Shown: positions 31,578-40,856 of the stretch, one piece after another
Layout: the number at the start of each line of letters is the position of its first letter
How positions within the stretch are numbered: position 1 is the first letter of the stretch
Assembly (NCBI RefSeq): GCF_018986735.1
Contig: NZ_CP065521.1
Location: forward strand, 496,001-560,000
Origin: Schaalia sp. 19OD2882
GTDB lineage: Bacteria; Actinomycetota; Actinomycetes; Actinomycetales; Actinomycetaceae
Reading direction: 5' to 3'
Length of the DNA stretch: 64,000 nt
Notes under the pieces: generated by a model
Database searches by the model: none
What the model was told of the DNA's origin: nothing
The model's input: only the letters and a program-made list of their open reading frames with translations
Program-made: the position numbers and the translations under genes

Positions 31578-32630
31578 ATGCGCTCCATCGGACGTATCGT
31601 CGCCGTTGCCGCTGCCGGCACCATGGCCCTGGGCCTTGCCGCCTGCTCGACGAGCACAACCCCCGCCGCCGGCGGCGAGTCGGGCAAGACCGATACCGCC
31701 ATGTCGGCCGATGCACCCGAGTCCGCCGCCACCGAGCTGACCGGTGAGGTCAAGAAGGGCGACGGCACCCAGACCATCTACCTGGTCTCCAAGGGCTTCC
31801 AGCACCGCTTCTGGCAGGCCGTCAAGGAAGGCGCCGAGCAGGCGGGCAAGGAGTACGGCTACAAGGTCCAGTTCGTCGGCCCCGACGACGAGACCAAGGT
31901 GACCCAGCAGCTCGACCAGCTGCAGGCGGCCCTCGACTCCAAGCCCGCCGCCATCGGCTTCGCCGCCCTGGACTCCGGCGCCGCCGAGCCCGTCCTGCAG
32001 AAGGTCAAGGCCGCGAACATCCCCGTCATCGCCTTCGACTCCGGCGTCGACTCCGACATCCCGCTGACCACCGTCCAGACCGACAACTACGCCGCCGCCC
32101 AGGAAGCCGCCAAGCACATGGTCGACGCTCTCAAGGGCAAGGGCACCGTCGGCTTGGTGTGCCACGACCAGACCTCGCAGACCGGCAAGCAGCGCTGCCA
32201 GGGCTTCATCGACTACATCAAGGAGAACGCTCCCGAGATCAAGCTGCTCGACCCGCAGTACGCTGGTGACGTCAGCAAGGCCGCTGACACCGCAAAGTCC
32301 ATCATCCAGGCCAACTCGGACATCGTCGGCATCTACGGCTCCAACGAGGCCGCAGCCTCCGGCGTGATCCAAGCCCAGAACGAGGTCAAGAAGCCGGGGC
32401 TGACCGTGATCGGCTTCGACTCCGGCAAGACCCAGATCGCCGCGATCAAGGACGGCACCCAGGCCGGCGCCGTCACCCAGGCCCCGGTGAAGATGGGTTA
32501 CACCACCGTCAAGGCCGCCATCCAGGCGATCAACGGACAGACCCTGCCCAAGATCGTCGACTCGGGCTACGCCTGGTTCGACAAGACCAACATCGACTCC
32601 GACGAGATCAAGCCGAATCTCTACGAGTGA
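31578..32630 (+). CDS. Sugar-binding lipoprotein of the ABC importer
   Basis: The protein has 350 residues. A signal peptide ends at the lipobox 'GLAAC', followed by a Ser/Thr/Ala-rich linker. The periplasmic-binding-protein type I fold follows: 'IYLVSKGFQHRFWQAVKEGA', 'AAIGFAALDSGAAEPVLQKV', 'AFDSGVDSDIPLTTVQTDNY' and 'IVGIYGSNEAAASGVIQAQN'. A clear ribosome-binding site (GAAAGGAAAC) precedes the ATG. It captures the sugar at the cell surface; L-fucose is inferred from context. A strong hairpin follows the gene, as is common after binding-protein genes that need higher expression. Confidence 0.92.
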   Translation: MRSIGRIVAVAAAGTMALGLAACSTSTTPAAGGESGKTDTAMSADAPESAATELTGEVKKGDGTQTIYLVSKGFQHRFWQAVKEGAEQAGKEYGYKVQFVGPDDETKVTQQLDQLQAALDSKPAAIGFAALDSGAAEPVLQKVKAANIPVIAFDSGVDSDIPLTTVQTDNYAAAQEAAKHMVDALKGKGTVGLVCHDQTSQTGKQRCQGFIDYIKENAPEIKLLDPQYAGDVSKAADTAKSIIQANSDIVGIYGSNEAAASGVIQAQNEVKKPGLTVIGFDSGKTQIAAIKDGTQAGAVTQAPVKMGYTTVKAAIQAINGQTLPKIVDSGYAWFDKTNIDSDEIKPNLYE

Positions 32631-32639
32631 CCCACCGGC

Positions 32640-32673
32640 GGGGTGGGGCGGGCACCGCAGCCCGCCCCACCCC
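32640..32673 (+). terminator. Hairpin between binding-protein gene and fucI
   Basis: A perfect 14-bp G/C stem (32640-32653 with 32660-32673) around a 6-base loop lies nine bases after the stop. There is no T-run, so it may stabilise the upstream mRNA or cause partial termination inside the operon. Confidence 0.65.
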
Positions 32674-32740
32674 GACCCACACACCGATCCGAGGGGCGAA
32701 CCGCCCCCCGAACCAATGACAACGAGGAATTGAGAGGGAC

Positions 32741-34501
32741 ATGACGAATCACCCCCGCATCGGAATCCGACCCACCATCGACGGTCGCCGCAAGGGCGTG
32801 CGCGAAAGCCTCGAGGAGCAGACCATGGGCATGGCGACCGCCGTTGCCGAGCTGCTCTCCTCCACCCTGAAGTACCCCGACGGCCGGCCCGTCGAATGCG
32901 TCATCGCCGACACGACCATCGGCCGCGTCCACGAGGCCCAGGCCTGCGCCGAGAAGTTCAAGGCCAACAACGTGGGCCTGACCATCACCGTGACCCCCTG
33001 CTGGTGCTACGGCACCGAGACCACCGACATGGACCCGACCATGCCCCACGCCATCTGGGGCTTCAACGGCACCGAACGCCCCGGAGCCGTCTACCTGGCC
33101 GCCGCACTGGCCGGCCACGCGCAGATCGGCATCCCCGCCTTCGGCATCTACGGCAAGGACGTCCAGGACGGCGACGACAACTCCATCCCCGAGGACGTGC
33201 GCACCCGCCTCATCGACTACGCCGCCGCCGGCCTGGCCGTCGCGCAGATGCGTGGCCGCTCCTACCTGTCGATGGGTTCGGTGTCCATGGGCATCGCGGG
33301 CTCCGTCGTCGACCCGCACTTCTTCGGCGCCTACCTGGGCATGCGCAACGAGTACATCGACATGTCCGAGTTCACCCGCCGCATCGCCGAGGGCATCTAC
33401 GACCACGACGAGTACGAGAAGGCCTACGCCTGGATCCGCGAGAACCTGCACCAGGGCAAGGACTGGAACCCCGAGGAATGGCAGTTCCCGGACAAGTTCG
33501 ACCAGTGGTGGCAGTTCGTCACGAAGATGACGCTGATCGGACGCGACCTCATGCAGGGCAACCCGAAGCTTGCCGAGATGGGCTTCGAGGAAGAGGCCGG
33601 CGGACACGGTGCCATCGCCGCAGGTTTCCAAGGACAGCGTCAGTGGACCGACCACTTCCCCAACGGCGACGTCATGGAGACGATGCTCAACACCAACTTC
33701 GACTGGAACGGCAAGCGCCAGCCCAACGTCCTTGCCACCGAGAACGACTCCCTCAACGGCGCATCGATGCTCTTCGGCCACCTGCTGACCAACACGCCGC
33801 AGATCTTCTCCGACGTGCGCACCTACTGGAGCCCCGAAGCCATCGAGCGTGTCACCGGCTGGAAGCCCGAGGGCCGCGCCTCCGTGGGTCTGCTGGACCT
33901 GCGCAACTCCGGCTCGACCACCCTGGACGGGGCCGGCCAGGCCAGGCGTGACGGCGAGAACGTCATCAAGCCGTGGTGGGAGGTCACCGATGAAGACATC
34001 AAGGCCACCCTGGATGCCACCACCTTCCACCCGGCCTCGACCGGCTACTTCCGCGGAGGCGGATTCTCCACCCACTTCCGCACCGCCGGTGAGATGCCCG
34101 TGACCATGTGCCGCATCAACATCGTGGCCGGCAAGCCCGTCATGCAGATCGCCGAAGGCTGGACCGTCGAGCTGCCCGACGAGGTCGCCTCCACCATCGA
34201 GGAACGCACCAACCCCGAGTGGCCCACCACGTGGTTCGTCCCCAACCTCACCGGCGAAGGCGCGTTCAAGAGCGTCTACGACGTGATGAACAACTGGGGC
34301 GCCAACCACGGTGCGATCTCCTACGGACACATCGGAGGCCAGCTCATCACCTTGGCCTCGATGCTGCGCATCCCTGTGAACATGCACAACGTTCCCGAGG
34401 ATCGCGTCTTCCGTCCCAAGGCGTGGTCGCTGTTCGGCACCGCCGATCCCGAGGGCGCCGACTACCGCGCCTGCGAGACCTTCGGGCCTCTGTACCGCTG
34501 A
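32741..34501 (+). CDS. fucI: L-fucose isomerase
   Basis: The protein has 586 residues, the normal FucI length. It converts L-fucose to L-fuculose with a Mn2+ cofactor. The N-terminus '[20 protein letters not shown]' is diagnostic. '[13 protein letters not shown]' and '[17 protein letters not shown]' follow. The metal ligands fall in '[19 protein letters not shown]' (Glu/Asp) and near '[20 protein letters not shown]' (His). AATTGAGAGGGAC precedes the ATG. The next gene is the kinase that acts on the product. Confidence 0.95.
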   Translation: MTNHPRIGIRPTIDGRRKGVRESLEEQTMGMATAVAELLSSTLKYPDGRPVECVIADTTIGRVHEAQACAEKFKANNVGLTITVTPCWCYGTETTDMDPTMPHAIWGFNGTERPGAVYLAAALAGHAQIGIPAFGIYGKDVQDGDDNSIPEDVRTRLIDYAAAGLAVAQMRGRSYLSMGSVSMGIAGSVVDPHFFGAYLGMRNEYIDMSEFTRRIAEGIYDHDEYEKAYAWIRENLHQGKDWNPEEWQFPDKFDQWWQFVTKMTLIGRDLMQGNPKLAEMGFEEEAGGHGAIAAGFQGQRQWTDHFPNGDVMETMLNTNFDWNGKRQPNVLATENDSLNGASMLFGHLLTNTPQIFSDVRTYWSPEAIERVTGWKPEGRASVGLLDLRNSGSTTLDGAGQARRDGENVIKPWWEVTDEDIKATLDATTFHPASTGYFRGGGFSTHFRTAGEMPVTMCRINIVAGKPVMQIAEGWTVELPDEVASTIEERTNPEWPTTWFVPNLTGEGAFKSVYDVMNNWGANHGAISYGHIGGQLITLASMLRIPVNMHNVPEDRVFRPKAWSLFGTADPEGADYRACETFGPLYR

Positions 34502-34510
34502 GGCGGCAGC

Positions 34511-34572
34511 CGGGGGCGGGCCGCTCGGGCCCGCCCCCGCACCCCCGCCCTCGTCCCCAGGGGACGAGGGCG
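34511..34572 (+). terminator. Two consecutive hairpins between fucI and the kinase gene
   Basis: The first pairs CGGGGGCGGGCC with GGGCCCGCCCCCG around GCTC. The second pairs CGCCCTCGTCCC (34546-34557) with its exact complement (34561-34572). Neither has a T-run. They may process or stabilise the polycistronic mRNA or reduce read-through into the kinase gene. Confidence 0.55.
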
Positions 34573-34620
34573 CCCCCGGTCCACCAGAACACCGACCCAC
34601 CGAGACAGAAGGCAAGGGAC

Positions 34621-36027
34621 ATGACCACCGCACTGGCAGTTGACCTCGGATCCTCCTCCGGGCGAGTCCTGGCGGGCACGCTCGACGCGGACCACATCGA
34701 GATCACGGAGGTCCACCGTTTCAAGCACGAGGCCCAGCGCCGCGACGGCCGCCTGGTCTGGGACGTCGAGACCATGTGGAACGAGGTCGTCACCGGCCTT
34801 CGCGCCGCGGTCGAGCGCTTCGACGACGCGGTCTCGGTCTCCGTGGACACCTGGGGCGTGGATTTTGCCGCCCTGGACGCCGACGACCAGCTGGTCGGGC
34901 CCGTACGCGCCTACCGCGACGAACGCACCGAACGCACCCACGACGCCTTCCGTCGGCGCCTGGACGACCGCGAGTTCTTCACCCTGACCGGTATCGCTCC
35001 CGCCACCATCAACACCGCCAACCAGCTGGTGGCTCTGACGGTCGAGGAGCCCGAACTGGCAGAGCGCATCGACACGGTCCTGCTGCTGCCCGACTACTTC
35101 GCGTGGAAACTCAGCGGCGTCAAGGGGTGGTCGCGTTCCATCTGCTCCTCCTCGGGCCTGTGCGAGCCCGGATCCCCGCGCTGGTCCAACCAGGTCTTCG
35201 AGCGCCTTGGCCTGGAGCGCAGGTGGGTGGGGGATCTGAACTCGGACCTGACCGTCGTCGGCCCGTGCACCGTGGAGGGCCTGGAGCACCTCACGGTCGT
35301 GCGTGGCGGAGCCCACGACACGGCCTGTGCCGTCCACGCCCTGCCCATTGACGAGGGCGTCGCCGCCTGGTGGTTGTCGTGTGGATCCTGGTCGGTACTG
35401 GGGGCCATGGAGGACCACGCCCTGACCAGCGACGCGGCCTTCGAGTTGGGGTTGACCAACGAGTCGCGCTCCGACGGGGGAGTGCGTCCTCTGTTCAACA
35501 TCACCGGCATGTGGATCCTCCAGGAGCTCCAGCGCCAATGGGAACGCGAAGGCAACCCCACCGACACCGACGAATTGGTGGCCGCCGCCCGCCAGTGCCC
35601 CACGCCATCGGTCCTGCTGGACCCGGATCGCCCCTTCTTCGCCGAGCCCGGCAACATGGTCGAGAAGGTCGACGCTTTCCTTGCCGAGGCCGGAGCCCCT
35701 GCCCCGTCCTCGGAGGCCGAATACGTGCGCCTGGTCATCGAGTCCTTCGCGGCCCGCTACGCGCGCGGCATCGACGACTTGGCCAAGATCACCGGCACCC
35801 GCCCCGACCAGCTGAACCTTGTCGGCGGCGGCTCACGCAACCACCTGCTGTGCGACCTCACGGCGCGAGCCGCCGGGATGCGAGTCGTGGCCGGACCGGT
35901 TGAAGCGTCGATCCTCGGGTCGCTGCTTGCCCAACTGGAGACCCTCGGACACCTCGATCCCGCCAGACGTCCCGACGTCATCGCCCGAACGGCAAAGACC
36001 CATGTCCACGCGCCGGATGTCCAGTAA
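34621..36027 (+). CDS. L-fuculokinase / rhamnulokinase-family sugar kinase
   Basis: The protein has 468 residues of the FGGY family. The N-terminus 'ALAVDLGSSSGRVLAG' is the phosphate-1 motif. 'VSVDTWGVDFAALDADDQLV' is the substrate-site motif shared with rhamnulokinases. 'NITGMWILQELQRQWERE' and 'LNLVGGGSRNHLLCDLTARA' (adenosine motif) follow. Sequence type is closer to rhamnulokinase than to E. coli FucK, but the neighbours fucI and fucU make L-fuculose the expected substrate. The next gene overlaps its end by 26 bases. Confidence 0.85.
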   Translation: MTTALAVDLGSSSGRVLAGTLDADHIEITEVHRFKHEAQRRDGRLVWDVETMWNEVVTGLRAAVERFDDAVSVSVDTWGVDFAALDADDQLVGPVRAYRDERTERTHDAFRRRLDDREFFTLTGIAPATINTANQLVALTVEEPELAERIDTVLLLPDYFAWKLSGVKGWSRSICSSSGLCEPGSPRWSNQVFERLGLERRWVGDLNSDLTVVGPCTVEGLEHLTVVRGGAHDTACAVHALPIDEGVAAWWLSCGSWSVLGAMEDHALTSDAAFELGLTNESRSDGGVRPLFNITGMWILQELQRQWEREGNPTDTDELVAAARQCPTPSVLLDPDRPFFAEPGNMVEKVDAFLAEAGAPAPSSEAEYVRLVIESFAARYARGIDDLAKITGTRPDQLNLVGGGSRNHLLCDLTARAAGMRVVAGPVEASILGSLLAQLETLGHLDPARRPDVIARTAKTHVHAPDVQ

Positions 36028-37003
36028 GAGCAAGAGGGTCTCGCAGGCGGACGTCGCAGCACTTGCCGGGGTCTCCACCAACACGGTCTCACGTGTGGTG
36101 CGCGGCGACCCGGAGGTCTCCGACGCCACACGCCGAAGGATCACCGCACTGCTCAAAGAGGTTGACTATCGGCCGAACTACGCGGCCCGCTCCCTGTCGG
36201 CCAAGCGCACGGGCGTGCTCCACGTGGCCCTGGCGGCCCCCATGTTCCACGGGCACGGGCGCTCCCTGCTCTCCGTGGTCTCCGCAGCGGCCGACGCGGG
36301 TTTCCACGTGTCCATGTCGAATCTGTGGGTGCGTGACGGGGTCATCGATTCGCGCATCGCCCCCTTCGACGTGGACGCCGTGGTGATCCTCGGCGGCCAG
36401 GGGCCCACCGTCGACATGGCGGTCGAACTGGGGCGCACCGTCCCCACGGTGTTGCTGTTGGCCTCGGAGAGGAACCTGGATCGGATCTCCACCGTCAGCG
36501 TGGACAACGTGCGCGGGTCCCGCCTGGCAACCGAACACCTGCTGCGCGCAGGAGTCGATTCCATGGTCCACTTGGCCGGACCCACCTCGTGGGGGGATTC
36601 GGGCACGCGGCGCGAAGGATTCGAACAGGCCTGCCGGGAGGCCGGCATTGAAGCACGGGTCCTGTCCGCTGACTCGTGGAACGCCCGCGACGGCTACGAC
36701 GCGATGACCTCACTGGACCAGCTGCCCCAAGGGCTCTTCGCCGCCAACGACCAGTTGGCGTTGGGAGCAATGCGCCTCATCCACGAGCGTGGAGCGTCCA
36801 TCCCGGGCGACGTCAAGGTGGTCGGCTTCGACGACATGGACGGCGCCGACTGTTTCGCCCCGCCTTTGACCACCATCCGCCAGCCCTTCGACCGGGTGGG
36901 GCGCACGGCGGTGCGCCTTGCCCGGCAGATGATCGAGGGTGGCCCCGGTCAGGACGTCGTCATCGAACCGGAGCTGGTGATTCGCTCCAGTTCCTCCTTG
37001 TGA
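36002..37003 (+). CDS. LacI-family regulator of the fucose operon
   Basis: The protein has 333 residues from the ATG at 36002; an ATG five codons later is also possible. The HTH 'SQADVAALAGVSTNTVSRVV' plus hinge 'YRPNYAARSLSAKRTGVLHV' is standard LacI. The effector domain contains 'VDNVRGSRLATEHLLRAGVD', 'LFAANDQLALGAMRLIHERG' and 'VVGFDDMDGADCFAPPLTTI'. It lies inside the operon it probably controls through the 28785 palindrome. The inducer is likely fucose, fuculose or fuculose-1-phosphate. Confidence 0.9.
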   Translation: MSTRRMSSKSKRVSQADVAALAGVSTNTVSRVVRGDPEVSDATRRRITALLKEVDYRPNYAARSLSAKRTGVLHVALAAPMFHGHGRSLLSVVSAAADAGFHVSMSNLWVRDGVIDSRIAPFDVDAVVILGGQGPTVDMAVELGRTVPTVLLLASERNLDRISTVSVDNVRGSRLATEHLLRAGVDSMVHLAGPTSWGDSGTRREGFEQACREAGIEARVLSADSWNARDGYDAMTSLDQLPQGLFAANDQLALGAMRLIHERGASIPGDVKVVGFDDMDGADCFAPPLTTIRQPFDRVGRTAVRLARQMIEGGPGQDVVIEPELVIRSSSSL

Positions 37004-37159
37004 AGGCGGAGTGCGCCGCCCTCGTCCACACCGTCCCCATCCGCCCCCTCACCTCGGCAGATTTCCATTCACCCGATCCGAGTGGACCCGATCTGCCAGA
37101 CTGACCCGAACCGTCCCGACCCTGCGGGGCGAGCACACCGCAATGAAAGGAACACTCCG

Positions 37160-37591
37160 ATGATCTACGGACCCATGACCCACCCGCAGTTCCTGCGCGC
37201 CCTGGCGGCCGCCGGCCACGGCTCGAAGATCCTCCTGGCCGACGCCAACTACCCGCACACCACCGGCGTGGGGCCGCGCGCGGAACTCATCTCGTTGAAC
37301 TTCGCGCCGGGAATGCTCGACGTCATCCAGATCACCGAGGTCCTCAAGCAGGTCTGCCCGATCGAGAAGGCGGAGATCATGGTGCCCGCGCCTGACGCCG
37401 AGCAGGTCGAGATCCCGATCCACGACGAGTTCCGCGCCCTGCTGCCCGACACCGAATTCGGCGAGCTCTCGCGCTTCGACTTCTACGACGCCGCCCGCAG
37501 CGAGGACGTGGGCATCATCGTCGCCACCGGCGAGCAGCGCCTGTACGGCAACCTGCTGCTGACAGTGGGAGTGCGCCAGCCCGGCGAGTGA
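37160..37591 (+). CDS. fucU: L-fucose mutarotase (RbsD/FucU family)
   Basis: The protein has 143 residues. It interconverts the alpha and beta anomers of L-fucose. Conserved points are 'LAAAGHGSKILLADANYPHT' with the catalytic His, 'NFAPGMLDVIQITEVL' and the C-terminal 'ATGEQRLYGNLLLTVGV' with the Tyr-Gly of the active site. AAAGGAACA precedes the ATG. It is the last gene of the fucose block; no fuculose-1-phosphate aldolase (fucA) is found in the window. Confidence 0.92.
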   Translation: MIYGPMTHPQFLRALAAAGHGSKILLADANYPHTTGVGPRAELISLNFAPGMLDVIQITEVLKQVCPIEKAEIMVPAPDAEQVEIPIHDEFRALLPDTEFGELSRFDFYDAARSEDVGIIVATGEQRLYGNLLLTVGVRQPGE

Positions 37592-37681
37592 TGTCACTGC
37601 GCTGCCACCCGGGATGCGCGAGGATCGTCCTGAGGAACGTCGTCGATGGGACCGGGAAGCCCCCGGCACCGGAGGAGGGAC

Positions 37682-38362
37682 ATGGGCAGCGCAGGCATGG
37701 AGGCAATGCGGATCCTGCTGGTCGAGGACGAGGTCCCGCTGGCCAACGCCCTGCAGCGTGGCCTGGTGGGCGAGGGGTTCGAGGTCGAGGTGGTCCACGA
37801 CGGTGCCAGCGCCCTGACCACCCTGGAGCGCCGTATCTTCGACATCGTCGTCCTGGACCGTGACCTGCCCATCCTGCACGGAGACTTCGTCGCCCGGAGC
37901 CTGCGTGACTCCGGCTCGCGCACCCGCATCCTCATGCTCACCGCGGCGTCCTCGTCCGAAGACGTCGTGCGGGGCCTGGACCTGGGGGCGGACGACTACC
38001 TGAGCAAACCCTTCGACTTCGACGTGCTGCTGGCGCGGCTGCGGGCCTTGGGACGCCGCCTGACCGACACCGGTGGTGGCCTGACCTGCGCAGACCTGCG
38101 CATCGACATCGCCTCGCACCGGACGTGGGTGGCCGGGACCGAGATCCATCTGCGTCCCAAGGAGTTCCAGGTCCTTGCCGAACTCATGCGCGCCGGCGGC
38201 GCCACGGTCAGCCCCGTCGGCCTCTTCGACGCCGCCTGGGGCGAGGACGACCCGACGGGCGAAGCCGTGGTCAAGACCGTCATCCACTCCCTTCGCCGCA
38301 AGATCGGGGCCCACAGGATCACCACCGTCCACGGAGTGGGCTACAGGGTGGCGCAGCCGTGA
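37682..38362 (+). CDS. OmpR-family response regulator
   Basis: The protein has 226 residues. Its start is set by GGAGGAGGGA directly upstream of the ATG at 37682. The receiver domain 'MRILLVEDEVPLANALQRGL' has the acidic pair and the phospho-acceptor D59 ('VVLDRDLPILHG'), and 'LMLTAASSSEDVVRGLDLGADDYLSKPF' ends in the conserved Lys. The winged-helix output domain has 'LRPKEFQVLAELMRAGG' and 'VKTVIHSLRRKIGAHRITTVHGVGYR'. The cognate kinase gene overlaps its stop (GTGA) but is truncated, so its signalling input may be lost. Confidence 0.92.
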   Translation: MGSAGMEAMRILLVEDEVPLANALQRGLVGEGFEVEVVHDGASALTTLERRIFDIVVLDRDLPILHGDFVARSLRDSGSRTRILMLTAASSSEDVVRGLDLGADDYLSKPFDFDVLLARLRALGRRLTDTGGGLTCADLRIDIASHRTWVAGTEIHLRPKEFQVLAELMRAGGATVSPVGLFDAAWGEDDPTGEAVVKTVIHSLRRKIGAHRITTVHGVGYRVAQP

Positions 38363-39290
38363 GGCGGGCCCTCGGCGCCTGGTGGGTGCGCCTGGGACTC
38401 AGGCGCCAACTGGTCCTTGTCATCTCCGGCATTTTCGTCCTTGCGGGGGCGCTGCTGCTGTTGGCCCAGTACATGATCCTGCAGAACCTGCTGGTCGAAC
38501 ACATCACCTTGGTGCGCAGCGAGAACCCCGTGGTGGTGTCCGCTTCCCCTGATGGCCCGCCCCCGGGGCCCCACGGGACGGGCGAGGCGCAGTCCGGCGG
38601 AGCACTGGGGGCAGGGGCGTATTCCGGCCCTGCCAGCCGGGTCCTCACCACTGGAACCGGCGGTGGCCTGGAGACCCGCGAGGAATGGCGCTTCTGGCTG
38701 GCCTCCACCCCATTTTCGGCCACCATCCTGGCCCGCCTCCAACTGTGGTCGGCGCTGCTGCTGGCAGTCTTCGTCATCTGCACCATCCTGGCCGCCCACA
38801 TGGTCACGCGTGCCGTCATGGCGCGCATCGACGCCTTGGCCCGCGCCACCGCGTCAATCACCGAAAGGAACCTGTCCCGGCGCCTTGCCACCGACGGACC
38901 CGAGGACGAGGTCCGTCACCTGGCAGAAGGCGTCAACGTGATGGTGGCTCGACTGGAGGATGCCTTCGCCCGCCAGGAGTCCTTCGTCTCCAACGCCGCC
39001 CACGAGTTGCGGACCCCCTTGACCACCGTGCGCACCACATTGCAGGTGGCGGGGCGCCAGGGCCGCATCCCCGAGGACCTTCGCCCCGACATCGACGAGG
39101 TCCTGTTGGCGAACCGGTACCTCGAAGGGCTGGTTTCCTCGCTTCTGGCCTTGTCCAGGTTGGGTGGGCGTTCGATCTCCACCCACGACCAGGTCGACTT
39201 GGCCGCCCTCGTCGACGACGTGCGCCGGCAGGAAGACATGTGCCAGGGCGTGCCGATCCGTGTGCGTGGGGCCGGCGGAGCGGCGCGCCT
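38359..39290 (+). pseudogene. Sensor histidine kinase truncated by a deletion
   Basis: The frame starts at a GTG coupled to the response regulator. TM1 is at about 18-38 and TM2 at about 125-150, with a Gly/Pro-rich extracellular loop between. HAMP follows ('RATASITERNLSRRLATDGP'), then the dimerisation/phospho-acceptor helix with H215 ('VSNAAHELRTPLTTVRTTLQ'). After 'RGAGGAA' the expected ATP-binding domain (N, G1, F, G2 boxes) is missing, and the frame continues as an out-of-frame reading of an ABC ATPase gene to a stop at 39618. A deletion has therefore joined this gene to its downstream neighbour, and kinase activity should be lost. Confidence 0.8.
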
Positions 39291-39649
39291 GCCTGGACCA
39301 CGTGAGTCTGCCCTTCCTGGCGCGCGGCCTCAGGCGCTCCGAAGCCGACCTTCGGGCACGGGAGCTGCTGGAGAGGGTCGGGCTGGCGCATGTGGCGGAG
39401 CGCCCCTTCCACACCCTGTCGGGCGGCGAGGCCCAACGCCTCATGTTGGCGCGCGGCATGGCAGCAGCCCCAGACCTGCTGCTTGTCGACGAGCCCACCG
39501 CGCAGTTGGACGGGCGCACCGCCCGGGCGGTCGACGCGGCGCTGTCTCGCCTGGCCGAACCGGGGGTCATCGTCGTCGTGGCCACACACGACGCCCGGAC
39601 GGCCGCCGTGTGCGATGAGGTCGTGGACCTGGGCGGGTGGGTGCCGTGA
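39291..39649 (+). pseudogene. C-terminal half of an ABC transporter ATPase
   Basis: The frame reads 'LDHVSLPFLARGLRRSEADL', 'ELLERVGLAHVAERPFHTLS', the signature 'SGGEAQRLMLARGMA', Walker B 'LLLVDEPTAQLDG' and the H-loop 'VVVATHDAR'. The Walker A half is missing because the sequence upstream belongs to the sensor kinase. The type resembles MacB/LolD ATPases. It overlaps the end of the following permease frame region and would have energised the permease at 39742. Confidence 0.8.
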
Positions 39650-39741
39650 AAGGGCGACGGACCCGGCCCTCGGCGGAGCGCATGAAGGGGCGGGGGGCCA
39701 AACGCCGGGCAGGGCGCCTGCGTGGGCGTGTGAAGGGGAGC

Positions 39742-40818
39742 ATGCGACTACGCGAGATCCTGCGTGAAGCCGGGCGCGACCTCGCCAGTGGCACCGCGCG
39801 GGCTGTGCTCCTGGCCGTGGGGGTCGCTGCGGTTGCCGTGACGTGCACGGTGGCCGACCTTCGGGCAATGGGAGCGGTGGTGGACGCCGTGGTCACCTTC
39901 CGCTCGGTGGGGGCCTCCATCAGGATCGTCGAAGTCCCCCAAGGAATCGACGCCCGCGTGTGTGACGGCCTCACGCACCTGCCGGGGGTCAGGGCCGCAG
40001 GCGCCCTGCGCAAGGTCAAGGAGCCCCTCACCTTGGGGGTCCTGCCCTCCAACCCCCTGACCCTGTACGAGGCGTCCCCCGCATTTGCCACCATGCTTCC
40101 CGCGTCCACCGGCCAGAGCCGCACGGGCCTGCTGGTGCCGACCGGCCTCGCCCGGACCCTCGGGGTCGGCATCGGCCAGCAGGTGCCGACCTCGCAAGGA
40201 ACGGCGCTGGTGGGAGGCACCTACTCCTACCCCGAGGACGGCCGGCCTCCAGGAATGGGATGGGCCGCCATCGCCCTCGTCCCCGCAGATCACGGATTCG
40301 ACGAATGCTGGATGGACGCCCACCCGGTCGCTGCTTCCACCGCGGCAGCGCTGCTGTGGGCGATTTCGGCGGACTTGCCGGTGCCCGACGCGGACGTGGT
40401 CACCAGGCAGCACAACTCAACCCTGGGACTGCCCACCGTTCCCGCCCGCGACTTCCTTGCGCGACCCACCGCGCGACTGCCTCTGGTCGCTTTCGCCGTC
40501 GCGCTGGTCCTGGCGGGTGCGGCCACATGGATGCGGCGCCTGGAGCTGGCCTCCGCCCTGCACGTGGGGGTGCGGCGACTCGACCAGATGGCATGCCTGG
40601 CGATGCAGACCCTCGTGTGGGCGGGGGTGGGGGCGGCGCCTGCCGTGCCCGTCGCACTGGCCCTCACACGAGGGCGGGCGGCAGAGACGGCCCAGGTCCT
40701 GGCTCTTCATGCGTGCATGAACCCACTCATGGGCGTCGCCGGGGCGCTGGTCGGAACGCTGGTGGCGGCGGCGCTGGTCAGGGAGCGTCGCATCTTCACG
40801 TGGTTCAAGTCCAGATGA
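39742..40818 (+). CDS. FtsX/MacB-type ABC permease
   Basis: The protein has 358 residues from the ATG at 39742, with AAGGGGAG upstream; a GTG at 39646 in the same frame is an alternative. The N-terminus 'MRLREILREAGRDLASGTAR' is typical of this permease family. One membrane helix lies at about 20-40, followed by a large extracytoplasmic domain (about 45-250) and three more helices ('LPLVAFAVALVLAGAATWM', 'LAMQTLVWAGVGAAPAVPVAL', 'MGVAGALVGTLVAAALV'). Together with the ATPase it would handle peptides or lipoproteins, often under control of the adjacent two-component system. With the ATPase broken, its function is doubtful. Confidence 0.75.
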   Translation: MRLREILREAGRDLASGTARAVLLAVGVAAVAVTCTVADLRAMGAVVDAVVTFRSVGASIRIVEVPQGIDARVCDGLTHLPGVRAAGALRKVKEPLTLGVLPSNPLTLYEASPAFATMLPASTGQSRTGLLVPTGLARTLGVGIGQQVPTSQGTALVGGTYSYPEDGRPPGMGWAAIALVPADHGFDECWMDAHPVAASTAAALLWAISADLPVPDADVVTRQHNSTLGLPTVPARDFLARPTARLPLVAFAVALVLAGAATWMRRLELASALHVGVRRLDQMACLAMQTLVWAGVGAAPAVPVALALTRGRAAETAQVLALHACMNPLMGVAGALVGTLVAAALVRERRIFTWFKSR

Positions 40819-40856
40819 CAGGGGCGCCCCACGGGCGTCGAAGGAAAGGAGAGGTC

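Noticed and set aside
30344-31777. A 477-codon minus-strand frame opposite the permease.
   Set aside because: Its composition (Asp/Gly/Gln/His-rich) is typical of antisense of a membrane protein in high-GC DNA; the plus-strand RbsC-type gene is certain.
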